DNA of 24,902 nucleotides from a virus, in IMG/VR virus record IMGVR_UViG_3300046704_000071, positions 1 to 24,902 of that record. One strand, given 5' to 3'. The position numbers and the translations under genes are program-made. The notes under the pieces were generated by a model. The model ran no database searches and was not told the DNA's origin. It worked only from the letters and a program-made list of their open reading frames with translations. Of the stretch, positions 6,063-13,978 are shown piece by piece. Each line of letters opens with the position of its first letter. Positions within the stretch are counted from its first letter, which is position 1.

Positions 6063-6703
6063 ACAGGTCCGATATCGAATGGACTGAGTTTACGAGCAAC
6101 CCGGTGCGCGGGGCTTGCCGACACGCCTGTTTCTACTGTTACGCCGAACGGATCCGGAAGCATTACGGACAGCCGGCTGAATTATCCTGGCATCCGGAAG
6201 AGCTGGCAAAGATCGAGACGCGCAAAAAGCCCGCTGTTATTTTTATGGGGTCGATGCATGATCTCTTTGGGCACTGGGTGCCGGCGGACTGGATTGAGCG
6301 GATCCTCGATACGGCGAAAAGATGCCCTCAGCACACCTTCCTTTTCTTAACGAAAAACCCGAGTCGGTATAACTATTTTGAATTTACGCCGAACTGCTGG
6401 ATCGGATATACGGACGACGGCATAGCGGACCTGCGCAACTGGGTGCATTTCAAGGGCAGGAAGAACCGCTTTGTTTCTTTCGAGCCGCTCATTGGCGAGA
6501 ATGTCTCTTTTCATCCTGACCTGATCGATGCCGCAATCATAGGGGCCATGACCGGACCTAAAGCCATAAGACCGTATCTCTGGCAGGTGCAGGGGATTAT
6601 GAGGGCTATGACAGGCAAGCCTGTATTTCTGAAGGATAACCTGCTGTCTCTTTTCCCCGAGCTGCCCAAGAGGCAGGATACAGCATGGGAGCTGCCGGCA
6701 TGA
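6059..6703 (+). CDS. DUF5131 (phage Gp37/Gp68-type) radical-SAM-like protein
   Basis: A 214-residue protein opening with SDIEWTEFTSNPVRGAC and the cysteine motif C20-x3-C24-x2-C27 (CRHACFYC), the arrangement that binds a 4Fe-4S cluster in radical SAM enzymes. Further conserved blocks are FMGSMHDLFGHWVP, HTFLFLTKNPSRY, WIGYTDD, FVSFEPLIGE, IIGAMTG and KPVFLKDNL, which identify the DUF5131 or three-Cys-motif family. The biochemical reaction is unknown. Many relatives sit beside a TcmP partner gene; none is present here. ATGA overlap upstream; 4-base overlap downstream. Confidence 0.92.
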   Translation: MNRSDIEWTEFTSNPVRGACRHACFYCYAERIRKHYGQPAELSWHPEELAKIETRKKPAVIFMGSMHDLFGHWVPADWIERILDTAKRCPQHTFLFLTKNPSRYNYFEFTPNCWIGYTDDGIADLRNWVHFKGRKNRFVSFEPLIGENVSFHPDLIDAAIIGAMTGPKAIRPYLWQVQGIMRAMTGKPVFLKDNLLSLFPELPKRQDTAWELPA

Positions 6704-6870
6704 TGCGCGAAAAGGCGAGACAGGAAGAGCAGATCAGGAAACAGGCTCGGCTGGCAGCGCGTAAGGATTCACTGAACGGTACAAAGACCGAGAACCCGTA
6801 TAACACGGTGACTCGGTTCACTGCTCATCGGATTTGGCAGCGGGCATATAAAGAGGAGAAGGGCTCATGA
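6700..6870 (+). CDS. Small basic protein, weakly RMF-like (56 aa)
   Basis: I favour the ATG at 6700 (ATGA overlap with the preceding stop) over the in-frame ATG at 6685. The product is strongly basic (EKARQEEQIRKQARLAARK) and ends with NPYNTVTRFTAHRIWQRAY. An NPY followed by W-x2-aromatic is seen in ribosome-modulation-factor-like phage proteins, but this is a short, weak resemblance. It overlaps the next gene by 4 bases. Confidence 0.6.
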   Translation: MMREKARQEEQIRKQARLAARKDSLNGTKTENPYNTVTRFTAHRIWQRAYKEEKGS

Positions 6871-7103
6871 AATATCAGTTAGAAGGCACAACGATTGAAG
6901 CGATCGACACCTATGTACGCATTACTTTGGGGAATGGAAAGGTAGAGGTAACGAAGCGGCAATGTCCGTCGGCAATGGATGTTGCCATGATGTTATATCG
7001 CCTGCAGGGATATCCGGGGAATAAGGCGCAGCTGACGGCATGCAGTCGAGCGGCTGACGATGCGAGGAATAATAAAGTTGAGTTGGCACTATTATCTCGG
7101 TGA
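6867..7103 (+). CDS. Hypothetical protein (78 aa)
   Basis: A small soluble protein with a beta-looking N-terminus (YQLEGTTIEAIDTYVRITLGNGKVEV) and a helical remainder (AMDVAMMLYRLQG, AQLTACSRAADDARNNKVEL). GAGGAG lies upstream and the start overlaps the previous stop by 4 bases. No family recognised. Confidence 0.62.
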   Translation: MKYQLEGTTIEAIDTYVRITLGNGKVEVTKRQCPSAMDVAMMLYRLQGYPGNKAQLTACSRAADDARNNKVELALLSR

Positions 7104-7118
7104 CTAAAGGAGAAACAA

Positions 7119-7457
7119 ATGAAGACAGGCATTGAGTTAATTGCGGCTGAAAGACAGAGACAGATAGACGTTGAGCGATATAGGGCCTATAACGACGATA
7201 AGCAAACAAGCGGCGAACTGGCTATTGCAGCTGCCTGTTATGCCGTTCATGACATCAATGATCACGGCGCTCATTTTGAAGTATTGCGGCTTTACGGCCA
7301 CGGCGATCCGCGCGAGGGCGAATGCGAAGACGCATGGCCTTGGGGGGCTGATTTTGACAAGCGCGAAGAGCATTCACCTCTAAGAAAGCGCATCATAGCG
7401 GGCGCATTAATGGCCGCTGAGATAGACCGTATGCTGAGAGCGGGGATAACGGAATGA
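7119..7457 (+). CDS. Conserved phage protein, MazG-like helical pattern
   Basis: A 112-residue protein starting GIELIAAERQRQIDVERY, then GELAIAAACYAV, the WPWG turn (ECEDAWPWGADFDKR) and RIIAGALMAAEIDRML. This arrangement is widespread in phage small-gene blocks, often annotated as hypothetical or MazG/dNTP-pyrophosphohydrolase-like. Paired acidic residues (E/D around AERQRQIDVE and MAAEID) could bind metal, but the ExxE-ExxD signature of MazG is not clear. AAAGGAG is well placed before the ATG. Fifteen bases separate it from the previous gene, an unusual non-overlap in this block. Confidence 0.75.
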   Translation: MKTGIELIAAERQRQIDVERYRAYNDDKQTSGELAIAAACYAVHDINDHGAHFEVLRLYGHGDPREGECEDAWPWGADFDKREEHSPLRKRIIAGALMAAEIDRMLRAGITE

Positions 7458-7609
7458 ATTTTAACCTCGCCGGTAGAATAGCCCTTGTCATTATTTCATC
7501 AGGAGCATGCGGCATAGCTTTTGGACTATGGCAGCACTCAGAAGCTGCCGGCTGGTTTATGGCCTTGTTCGCATACGTCACGGCAGTGCCGGGATGGGTC
7601 AAGGAATGA
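7454..7609 (+). CDS. Tiny two-helix membrane protein (51 aa)
   Basis: A 51-residue product, starting MNFNLAGRIALVIISSG, with two hydrophobic helices (about 6-25 and 32-47) split by WQHSEA. ATGA overlaps on both sides support translation. The two-helix layout resembles holin-like or envelope-modifying miniproteins, but the early location and lack of neighbouring lysis genes argue against a holin call. Confidence 0.6.
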   Translation: MNFNLAGRIALVIISSGACGIAFGLWQHSEAAGWFMALFAYVTAVPGWVKE

Positions 7610-7878
7610 GCATCATCACCAGAGACATTCCGGAGGGGTACATTTTAGGGCTGGGGCGGGATTATCCGCACCCCCCGATATCGCATTTATATGAGGGTAC
7701 ATTCAGTGAGCCGGGCTATCCAATGTGCCGACATGGCTGGAATAGAGACAACGGGCAGACTGCATCGATCTGGCGCGGGAACATGGGCAAGTACGGTGTT
7801 TGTGAAATTTGCCTGCGCCGCGCGAGGAAAGGGCTGAAAGGCGTTGAACCACGCCAGGAGACGGAGGAGGAAAAATGA
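7606..7878 (+). CDS. Small Cys/His protein (90 aa)
   Basis: Start set at 7606 by the ATGA overlap with the previous stop, although the frame is open further upstream. Early residues read DIPEGYILGLGRDYPHPP; the middle carries a possible zinc site (PMCRHGW and then GVCEICLRRARKG). The C-terminus is basic then acidic. No family recognised. It ends with ATGA coupling to the DUF5662 gene. Confidence 0.65.
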   Translation: MSIITRDIPEGYILGLGRDYPHPPISHLYEGTFSEPGYPMCRHGWNRDNGQTASIWRGNMGKYGVCEICLRRARKGLKGVEPRQETEEEK

Positions 7879-8354
7879 ACGATAGCAAGTTTAAAACCAT
7901 GCGGCATATCGAGACTGTGAGGAATTATCTTAATTCTGTTGTCCTGGCACTAATTTACCGTTCCGAAACCCATGATCAAAGCAAGCTGGAAAGCCCGGAA
8001 GTAGAGATTTTCGAGATCTATACCCCGAAGCTGCGCGACTGCACATATGATTCCGCTGAATACAGGCAGAATCTCGAAGAGATGAAGCCGGCCATAGCGC
8101 ATCATAATGACGTAAATCTGCATCATCCCGAGCACTATGCTGATGGAATCTCAGGCATGAACCTGATTGATTTGATTGAGATGCTTTGCGACTGGAAAGC
8201 AGCGACGATGCGCCATAACGATGGCGATCTTATGAAAAGTATAGAGATTAATCAAAAGAGATTTGGCTACTCTGATGAGTTAGCGGCTATCTTGCGCAAC
8301 ACAGCTCAATGGCTGAACGCTATCAATGTCAGGCATAAAGCACATGAAAGCTAA
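7875..8354 (+). CDS. DUF5662 family phage protein
   Basis: A 159-residue soluble protein matching the DUF5662 layout: N-terminal RHIETVRNYLN helix, HDQSKLESPEVEIF, YTPKLRDCTYDS, the histidine cluster AHHNDVNLHHPEHY, GMNLIDLIEMLCDWKAATMRH and a C-terminal NQKRFGYSDEL. The HD and HH-x2-H residues suggest a metal-dependent HD-domain-like hydrolase fold, but no activity is established. GGAGGAGG is close to the ATG. It overlaps the next gene by about 11 bases. Confidence 0.9.
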   Translation: MNDSKFKTMRHIETVRNYLNSVVLALIYRSETHDQSKLESPEVEIFEIYTPKLRDCTYDSAEYRQNLEEMKPAIAHHNDVNLHHPEHYADGISGMNLIDLIEMLCDWKAATMRHNDGDLMKSIEINQKRFGYSDELAAILRNTAQWLNAINVRHKAHES

Positions 8355-8661
8355 ACGCAAATGCCGCGTATGCGGCTGCACGGATGATAACTGCAGGGGA
8401 TGCATTGAAAAGACCGGCATGCCATGTCACTGGGTTGATGAATTTACAGACCTATGCAGCGCATGCGCAGTAGTCCCTGATTATAAGGGTCTTAAATGCC
8501 AGTACAGAAGATGCAAGAACGACGCCCAGGGCTATCACTGCAAAAGCTGCAATGTTGTCGTCTGCAAAGAGCATCAGGCAGCCTCAGGCGGCGGGAATCA
8601 CGGCGGCTTAACCGGCCAGATAGTGATTATGAAAAATCCTCGATGGAGAAGGATTAAATGA
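8344..8661 (+). CDS. Two-module zinc-binding phage protein
   Basis: A 105-residue protein. Module 1 (about 7-41) is CRVCGCTDDNCRGC, an intervening GMPCHW and LCSAC, a recurrent phage domain with many cysteines. Module 2 (about 52-77) is CQYRRC, YHCKSC and VCKEH, a B-box-like zinc pattern. I prefer the ATG at 8344 (shorter overlap) over 8326; neither has a strong ribosome site. A zinc-stabilised scaffold that binds nucleic acid or protein is the inference. The C-terminus is basic (NPRWRRIK). It is coupled to the next gene by ATGA. Confidence 0.75.
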   Translation: MKAKRKCRVCGCTDDNCRGCIEKTGMPCHWVDEFTDLCSACAVVPDYKGLKCQYRRCKNDAQGYHCKSCNVVVCKEHQAASGGGNHGGLTGQIVIMKNPRWRRIK

Positions 8662-9083
8662 TCAAGCATCAAATAAAATTTCCCTTTGCCCGGCGGCCGC
8701 ACATTCTCACTGTTGAGCCGACGAGGGATAATCTTGAATACCGCTGCATGAGGGAGCTGCAGGCCCTCTGTCAAGTTCTGGTTGTTCCGCATACGGGCAC
8801 CAAGGCCATTTTAATAGAAAGAATATTACTCGTTTGGGACCTTAGGCAAACACTAAAAGATATTCAGACCCCAGATGAATTGACGACTCGTTTCAAGGGG
8901 AAAGAATTAAAGGCAATGTGCAGGACGGCAAGGTTATTCTGCTCTGCAGGGAAGAAATATCACCACGCGGCGAGCCTCTTAAATTGGCGCAACGCCTGCA
9001 GGAATAAGGGTCAGCAACGGATCAATGAAGCCAGGGCACAGCAGGGAAAATCTAATATTGAACTTCTACCGGTGAAAGTATGA
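8658..9083 (+). CDS. SAP-domain protein
   Basis: A 141-residue basic protein. Residues about 31-60 (MRELQALCQVLVVPHTGTKAILIERILLV) follow the SAP consensus: Leu-rich helix, turn, G-x-K, then LIERI. SAP domains bind DNA. The C-terminal half has repeated Arg/Lys/His helices (LKAMCRTARLFCSAGKKYHH, NWRNACRNKGQQRINEARAQQ), compatible with further nucleic-acid contact. It sits directly before the primase-helicase with ATGA overlap, so a replication accessory role is plausible. Confidence 0.7.
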   Translation: MIKHQIKFPFARRPHILTVEPTRDNLEYRCMRELQALCQVLVVPHTGTKAILIERILLVWDLRQTLKDIQTPDELTTRFKGKELKAMCRTARLFCSAGKKYHHAASLLNWRNACRNKGQQRINEARAQQGKSNIELLPVKV

Positions 9084-12000
9084 CTGATTATGAGACCATT
9101 AAACAGCGCCTGTCTCTTCTCGATATAATCACCGGCGACACGGGCTATATGATGAAGGGAGCTCATCTGTCAGAATGCCCTTTCTGCAACGGGCATGACT
9201 GTTTTTCTATCTTTGGCGAGAACAATTCGCAATACAAATGTTTCCAGTGCGAAAAGACCGGCGATGTATTTACGTTCCTCGAGGATTATCACAATCTGAC
9301 GAAGATGGACGCGCTGCACAGGGCCGCTGAGAGGGCCAATATTGAGCTTTCAGCCCCGGAGCCAAAGCCTGACAAGGCCGAGAGCCTGCAGGAGCAGATC
9401 TACCGACTCGCCGCGGGCCACTATCACGCCAATATGACGGCCGAAGGCTCTAAGGGTATTGAATGGTTCTGCGGCAAGCGAGGGCACTTCACGGGAACTC
9501 TGGATAGGATGCAGGCGGGCTGGGCCACGAACAAGCTGATCCCCTATCTTCAGGAGCAGGGCATTCCTGCAGAGGATGTGTTGAAATACGGCCTGGCAAA
9601 AGACAAGGATGCTGAGAACAAGCCGATCGAGATAAAGGATTACTTCTGGCATGATCTGGCCATATTCCCTATCATCGATCATGCCGGCAAGGTGCTTTCA
9701 TTTACCTGCAAGGACCCGCAGAAGAAGTATCCGGGCCTGATGCTGAAAGGCAAGAGAAAGACCTGGTTCCTTAATCATTCGGCGCTGGGGCGGCATCAGG
9801 AAACTATTATCGTTGAAGGCGAAAACGATCTGGCAAGTCTGCTGGACGCAGGGCATGATAATGTTATCGGGACTGCCGGCTCTCCATGCGAAGAGCAGAT
9901 TACTCTGCTGAAAAACTTCTGCTCGAACAAGACGCTCTATCTATGGTTTGACAAGGATGTGCAGAAGGACCCGAAGAAGGATTCGGGCGGGCCGCATCAC
10001 ATCAGATATATCTATAAGCGGCTGAATGAGTCAGGGATTACGGTATACGTTATTATGCAGCCTGGAGAGGGCAAGGACCCAGACGATTACATTCAGGGGC
10101 TGCTGAAGGCCGGGAAGTCGGTGACGGAGATCCGCGCGGCAATAAGGGCACTAAAAAGCGACGCCCTGGAGCCGCTTGCATGGGAGCTGGAGCAGTTAAA
10201 GGTCCTGGGCAATGCTACGGACCGGCTTGAGCTGTTCAAGGCGCGTGAGCTGCCTCAGGCGCTTAATATGCTGCCCTCAATGGCTGATCAGGAAGCATAT
10301 GTGGATATGGCGGCCAAGGCTATAGGGGTTTCTCCGAAGGCGATCGAGGAGATGATTTCACAATGTGTGGATCTGTACCAGAAGATGTCAAAGGAATTCG
10401 GCAGCGAGGCGGGTATAAGAAAGGCTGATCCGCTGCGCCTGGCTGAGAGTATCTTCCGCTGGTTCAACAACGGCTCGGGCGCTCGGTTCTTTAAGGCGCA
10501 GGATAAGATGTGCCTGTTCTATCAGCGCAAGATCTATGAGATCGACAATAACCTGGACTTTAATACCCTTATGCAGCGGCTTACGAAGCTGGCCGCCGTG
10601 GAGAAGCCGGGCAGCACGGTATGGTACTTTCTGCGCAATCTCTGCAATCTGCACGGCGAGCCGGTAGACCTGATGAGCTGGCTGTATACGGACCGGGAAC
10701 GTGACACAGTCTACCTGAACCTGAACAGTGCCCATAATAAGATAATCCGCGTAGCACCGAACGAGAATCCCACGGCTATCGACAACGGGACCAACGAGAA
10801 CGCCGTATTGCTGTCGAGCAGTCCGCAGATCAGGAGTTTTGAATTACTACAAACCCAAAGCGAAGCCGAAGGCTTCGCGGCGCTGAAACGCCTTTTGATG
10901 GATACGACGCCCTGCGAAATGCCGCAGAAATACTTCCTTATTTGCTGGATGATTTCGCTGTTTCTGATGGATCTGCAGGGGGACAGGGGTTTGATGCATA
11001 TTATCGGGTCCTCGGGCCTTGGAAAGTCGAAGGTGGCAGAGCGCGTTTCTTATCTTATATACGGCGAGAGCTATGTCGGCAAAGGTACCGGCGCGGCGGA
11101 GACCCGGGTGGCTACCAGTAATCCGATCTTATTTATGGATAACCTTGAAAACCGCAATCTCACGCTGGGCGTGCTCGATCTGCTGTTATTCATCGCCAAT
11201 AGCCAGCACAAGCCAAAGGCCAAGAGCGGCTCTGATACGGAGGTCCTTTACCAGAAGCTGAAAACTATGTGCCTGAGCGACGGGATTGAGCCGTTTCCGG
11301 GTAGGCATCCGGAACTGATCAGTAGGACTTTTCCGCTGATCCTCGATGCTCGCTTTAAAATGCACGGGTACATGCACGATGAGACGGTCAGGCAGATCCT
11401 TAAGAGCCGGAACCTTATGCTTTCCTCTATCCTGCGGATGATCGGCCATGATGTGCTGCCGCGCCTGGCCGAGAGATCGGACTGGTCGAAGAAGCTGCAG
11501 ACCGATTATCCGGGCCACAATAAGGAAAGGAACAATGAGCATATATGCACTATGCTGCTGATCCTCGAGGGCGTGCTGAAATATCTGCCCAGCCAGAAGG
11601 GCGATGTGCCTGTGAAAAAGCAGGCCTCGGATTTATTGGACCACTGGATCACGACCTATGAAGAGCAGGCGCAGCAGACGGCCGTGACTTCGAACACGCT
11701 GCTGGTGCTGATGGATGGCCTGGCGCGCGAGATCCTCATCAAGATGCGGGGCAAGACTAAGGCCGAGCTCGACTATCAGGCCCACAATGAATTCGGCGAG
11801 AAGCCGGTCAAGATCTTCGACGATCCGGAGTACCTTGAGACGTTCTTCCTGACTGAACCCTTTGAGGGACTAAGCGAGGACGAAGATGAGTTCACCGGGC
11901 AATATCAATACCTGGAGTTTATTGTGACGGCAGCGGACCTGTTTACGATCTTCAACAGATATTGCGCTAATCAGCATATTCGCAACCCGTTTGAGACTCC

Positions 12001-12154
12001 TACTGCCCTGGGCGCTCGCATATCTAACGATCGGGCAATCATGGAATCAGGCGGTTGGGACTACATTTCGAGGAAGGAAGGGCAATCACAGTATAAGAAG
12101 ATCATGGGCAAGTGGTACTGGCGCTTCCAGAAGAAGCTGAGGGCAATGCTATAA
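9080..12154 (+). CDS. Primase-helicase replication protein
   Basis: A 1024-residue multidomain protein. Residues 33-57 form a DnaG-type zinc module (CPFC at 33-36, NGHD, CFQC at 54-57). A Toprim domain follows with IIVEGEND (E246) and LWFDKD (D291, D293). A linker leads to a helicase-type ATPase with Walker A GSSGLGKS at 643-650 and a hydrophobic strand ending LFMDN (about 684-688) as Walker B. The 200-residue C-terminus may hold DNA- or origin-binding helices. It would prime and unwind DNA at the adjacent repeat-rich region, making phage replication fairly host-independent at initiation. ATGA overlap with the SAP gene; the phased repeats begin about 120-170 bases past its stop. Confidence 0.93.
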   Translation: MTDYETIKQRLSLLDIITGDTGYMMKGAHLSECPFCNGHDCFSIFGENNSQYKCFQCEKTGDVFTFLEDYHNLTKMDALHRAAERANIELSAPEPKPDKAESLQEQIYRLAAGHYHANMTAEGSKGIEWFCGKRGHFTGTLDRMQAGWATNKLIPYLQEQGIPAEDVLKYGLAKDKDAENKPIEIKDYFWHDLAIFPIIDHAGKVLSFTCKDPQKKYPGLMLKGKRKTWFLNHSALGRHQETIIVEGENDLASLLDAGHDNVIGTAGSPCEEQITLLKNFCSNKTLYLWFDKDVQKDPKKDSGGPHHIRYIYKRLNESGITVYVIMQPGEGKDPDDYIQGLLKAGKSVTEIRAAIRALKSDALEPLAWELEQLKVLGNATDRLELFKARELPQALNMLPSMADQEAYVDMAAKAIGVSPKAIEEMISQCVDLYQKMSKEFGSEAGIRKADPLRLAESIFRWFNNGSGARFFKAQDKMCLFYQRKIYEIDNNLDFNTLMQRLTKLAAVEKPGSTVWYFLRNLCNLHGEPVDLMSWLYTDRERDTVYLNLNSAHNKIIRVAPNENPTAIDNGTNENAVLLSSSPQIRSFELLQTQSEAEGFAALKRLLMDTTPCEMPQKYFLICWMISLFLMDLQGDRGLMHIIGSSGLGKSKVAERVSYLIYGESYVGKGTGAAETRVATSNPILFMDNLENRNLTLGVLDLLLFIANSQHKPKAKSGSDTEVLYQKLKTMCLSDGIEPFPGRHPELISRTFPLILDARFKMHGYMHDETVRQILKSRNLMLSSILRMIGHDVLPRLAERSDWSKKLQTDYPGHNKERNNEHICTMLLILEGVLKYLPSQKGDVPVKKQASDLLDHWITTYEEQAQQTAVTSNTLLVLMDGLAREILIKMRGKTKAELDYQAHNEFGEKPVKIFDDPEYLETFFLTEPFEGLSEDEDEFTGQYQYLEFIVTAADLFTIFNRYCANQHIRNPFETPTALGARISNDRAIMESGGWDYISRKEGQSQYKKIMGKWYWRFQKKLRAML

Positions 12155-12300
12155 TGAAGGGAAGCAGAGACATAAAAGGTACTATTAAGGTAAGAGATTC
12201 AATTACTTATCCTCTTTTTTTGCCTGCAAACCCAAAATTAAAACAGCAATTTTCTCTTAAACTATCTTCCCATCTTCCCCTAAAATTAATAACTATATGA
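12154..12300 (+). CDS. Doubtful short frame after primase (48 aa)
   Basis: An ATG overlaps the primase TAA by one base, as elsewhere in this operon, and gives 48 residues (MKGSRDIKGTIKVRDSITYP at the start). The ribosome site is poor, and the 3' half is built from the AT-rich and CTTCCC-repeat DNA of the presumed origin. Probably not a gene. Confidence 0.2.
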   Translation: MKGSRDIKGTIKVRDSITYPLFLPANPKLKQQFSLKLSSHLPLKLITI

Positions 12301-12473
12301 TATATAAAGATAATATTAATATAAAGTTAGGGGAAGATGTAGGGGAAGTTTAGGGGAAGTAAGGGGAAGTTTAGGGGAAGATGAAAGCATGGTCTGTGTA
12401 TCTTCCCTTAAATGTAAGTACCTGTAATCACAAAGAAAGACTGAGGTTAGGGGAAGTAGGGAAGCAGGGGAAG
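12266..12473 (+). repeat. Iteron-like AGGGGAAG array
   Basis: AGGGGAAG occurs at 12329, 12341, 12352, 12362 and 12373 (steps 12, 11, 10, 11, about one helical turn), again at 12449 and 12466, with the variant AGGGAAG at 12458. Inverted copies are CTTCCC at 12266, CTTCCCCT at 12274-12281 and CTTCCCTT at 12402-12409. Helical phasing would put a bound initiator on one face of the DNA. Confidence 0.85.
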
Positions 12474-12476
12474 CAC
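12281..12476. other. Candidate phage replication origin
   Basis: A very AT-rich tract (about 12281-12328) abuts the five phased repeats, directly 3' of the primase-helicase gene. AT-rich unwinding DNA beside iterons and an initiator-type gene is the standard layout of an iteron origin. Function is inferred from layout only. Confidence 0.6.
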
Positions 12477-12526
12477 ACTTAAGCCTGGTCTAAATGAACA
12501 GGCAGCCGGATCGGGAGGGTTAGAGG

Positions 12527-12721
12527 GTGAATGACTATGAAAAAAATAGGTTGTTAATACTTATTTATTATTCATACATAAGGGTACTTCATGCCTTGAT
12601 GGGTAAGGGATTGAAGTCACTCGTTCAGCTGTCTATATTGGCAGGTTTGCTTCATGTGGCATGGAGCGGACGGAAAGAACGGAATGTAACACAACCACTA
12701 TATATGGGATTTTGGGTATAG
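12527..12721 (+). CDS. Doubtful GTG-start frame (64 aa)
   Basis: GGGAGGG lies eight bases before a GTG giving MNDYEKNRLLILIYYSYIRV and two hydrophobic stretches, then a short basic tail. It is compatible with a small membrane protein, but composition follows the AT-rich region and no family is recognised. Confidence 0.27.
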   Translation: MNDYEKNRLLILIYYSYIRVLHALMGKGLKSLVQLSILAGLLHVAWSGRKERNVTQPLYMGFWV

Positions 12722-12767
12722 TGATAATTACTTTGAAACATAACTTATTAATAAATAAGGAAAGGCT

Positions 12768-12986
12768 ATGACCGTTAATAATCATTATGTTAAATCGGGA
12801 TACAGATCGGCAGAGGGTACCCCCCCTCGAAATATAGGTTCATTTCTCTATCCCCACCCACCCATTACCTGCTATAAATTGGGGAGGATTTCCAAGGGTT
12901 TTTTCTTTATTCTCGATCTAAGACAGGCTTTTACTGTCTTCTTTGGTTTTCAAAAAGTGGGGGGTCTGGGGGGAGCGCCATGTTAG
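12768..12986 (+). CDS. Doubtful frame overlapping integrase start (72 aa)
   Basis: AAGGAAAGG lies right before the ATG, but the predicted peptide is of odd composition (PPRNIGSFLYPHPPITC, then FFFILDLRQAFTVFFGF, then Gly-rich) and its codons run through the hairpin at 12920-12940 and the G-runs. It ends 7 bases inside the recombinase. Probably regulatory DNA rather than a gene. Confidence 0.22.
   Translation: MTVNNHYVKSGYRSAEGTPPRNIGSFLYPHPPITCYKLGRISKGFFFILDLRQAFTVFFGFQKVGGLGGAPC
12920..12949 (+). terminator. Possible terminator before integrase
   Basis: AAGACAG (12920-12926), a 7-base loop and CTGTCTT (12934-12940) form a perfect seven-pair stem followed by the T-rich CTTTGGTTTT. It is moderately terminator-like and could separate replication transcription from the recombinase gene. 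Confidence 0.45.
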
Positions 12987-13978
12987 AGCAATATCTTTCA
13001 GGGTTTGAACGGTATCTGAAGGTTCTGGAGGGCTTGAGCTCCGCGACGGCGAAAGCGTATGTTTCAAAGGTTGCTGAATTTGAAGCCTGGCTATTAAATA
13101 AAGAGCAATTTTGTGGTGAATTAACAGGCCTGCAGCGCGAGCATATAGAGCGCTATCTCGAATGGTGCTTCTACAGCCTGAGCAACTCAAATCAAACGAG
13201 GCATACGAAACTGACGGCATTGCGAAAATTCAACCGCTATCTCCGCTATGAAAAGGTTCCAATTGATGATTTTACACAAGACATCCCGAGGCCAAAGATT
13301 CCCAAGCCGCTTATGCAGGCGTTTCTCAAAGAAGAAACTCTACGGATGTTCGCGCAATGTGAGATAACCGCCGAAAAAGGTATCAGGGATATCTGCATAT
13401 TGATCTGCGCGGCGTTCGCCGGCTTGCGCATTAGTGAGATATACAGCTTGACCATTACGGATGTCCTGGATGACGGCAAAGATATCGATCTAAATATTCT
13501 CGACACGAAACATGATCGCAATAGAGTGGTGTATTTATGGAAGGCGCCGGCAATGTTCATACGACAGTATCTTTTAATTCGCATCGGACAGGGAGCCAAA
13601 GGCCGCGCCCCGTTATTTATATCTTACAAGCGAGGCGGCAAGGCCAAAGGGAACCGCCTGACTGCCGTCGCGATCGACAATTTGATAAAGGAACTTGCCG
13701 AAAAGGCTGGAGTGCAGCGTCATACCATTAAAAACCACATGTTTAGGGCCATGCATGCGAACGACCTGCAGAGCGTCAAGGGCTATACCATGCCCGCGAT
13801 TATGGAACGCCTCGGGTGGGCCGATCTGCAGACGGCCGGGCAGTACCTGGTACGCCGCGAACGGATCCACCGGATGTATAACTCACTACATGAATTCTGG
13901 ATCGACTTTCCTAAAATCTGGACGAAGGGAGCCGCAAATAATGCCGATGACGGGGGTGGTAACGATGCCAAAGAATGA
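12980..13978 (+). CDS. int: Tyrosine recombinase / phage integrase
   Basis: A 332-residue protein. The N-terminal SAM-like core-binding domain (about 1-95, SSATAKAYVSKVAEFEAWLL and TRHTKLTALRKFNRYLRY) precedes a catalytic domain with Arg150 (GLRISEI), a Lys-containing strand near 177, His253-x2-Arg256 (HMFR), Trp280 in place of the second His (LGWADL) and the nucleophile Tyr289 (GQYLV). These are the R-K-H-R-W-Y residues of tyrosine recombinases, which cut and rejoin att sites. Compact size fits XerC/D-like or simple phage integrases. GGGGGGAG precedes the ATG. Its position between origin and late activator, away from the lysogeny switch, is unusual, so dimer resolution is a possible alternative role. 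Confidence 0.9.
   Translation: MLEQYLSGFERYLKVLEGLSSATAKAYVSKVAEFEAWLLNKEQFCGELTGLQREHIERYLEWCFYSLSNSNQTRHTKLTALRKFNRYLRYEKVPIDDFTQDIPRPKIPKPLMQAFLKEETLRMFAQCEITAEKGIRDICILICAAFAGLRISEIYSLTITDVLDDGKDIDLNILDTKHDRNRVVYLWKAPAMFIRQYLLIRIGQGAKGRAPLFISYKRGGKAKGNRLTAVAIDNLIKELAEKAGVQRHTIKNHMFRAMHANDLQSVKGYTMPAIMERLGWADLQTAGQYLVRRERIHRMYNSLHEFWIDFPKIWTKGAANNADDGGGNDAKE

Larger units (their letters stand above)
12477..12979. other. Largely non-coding stretch before the integrase
   Basis: About 500 bases without a convincing gene. It contains two weak frames (GTG 12527-12721 and ATG 12768-12986), a hairpin at 12920-12940 and homopolymeric G/C tracts near 12820, 12855 and 12957-12976. Position just upstream of the recombinase makes it a candidate location for the phage attachment site, but I could not identify a core sequence. 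Confidence 0.45.

Noticed and set aside
7454-7609. Holin call for the tiny two-helix membrane protein
   Set aside because: No endolysin or spanin gene is nearby and the gene is in the early block.
12329-12473. CRISPR array
   Set aside because: Repeat units are 8-10 bases with 1-4 base gaps, far too short for repeat-spacer structure.
12957-12976. G-quadruplex before the integrase start
   Set aside because: Only two G6 runs are present, so four tetrad strands would require splitting each run; the simpler role is a purine-rich ribosome site.
13695-13964. Longer N-terminus for the Mor-like protein
   Set aside because: It would overlap the integrase catalytic region by over 280 bases; the ATG at 13965 has a good ribosome site and gives the family's usual length.
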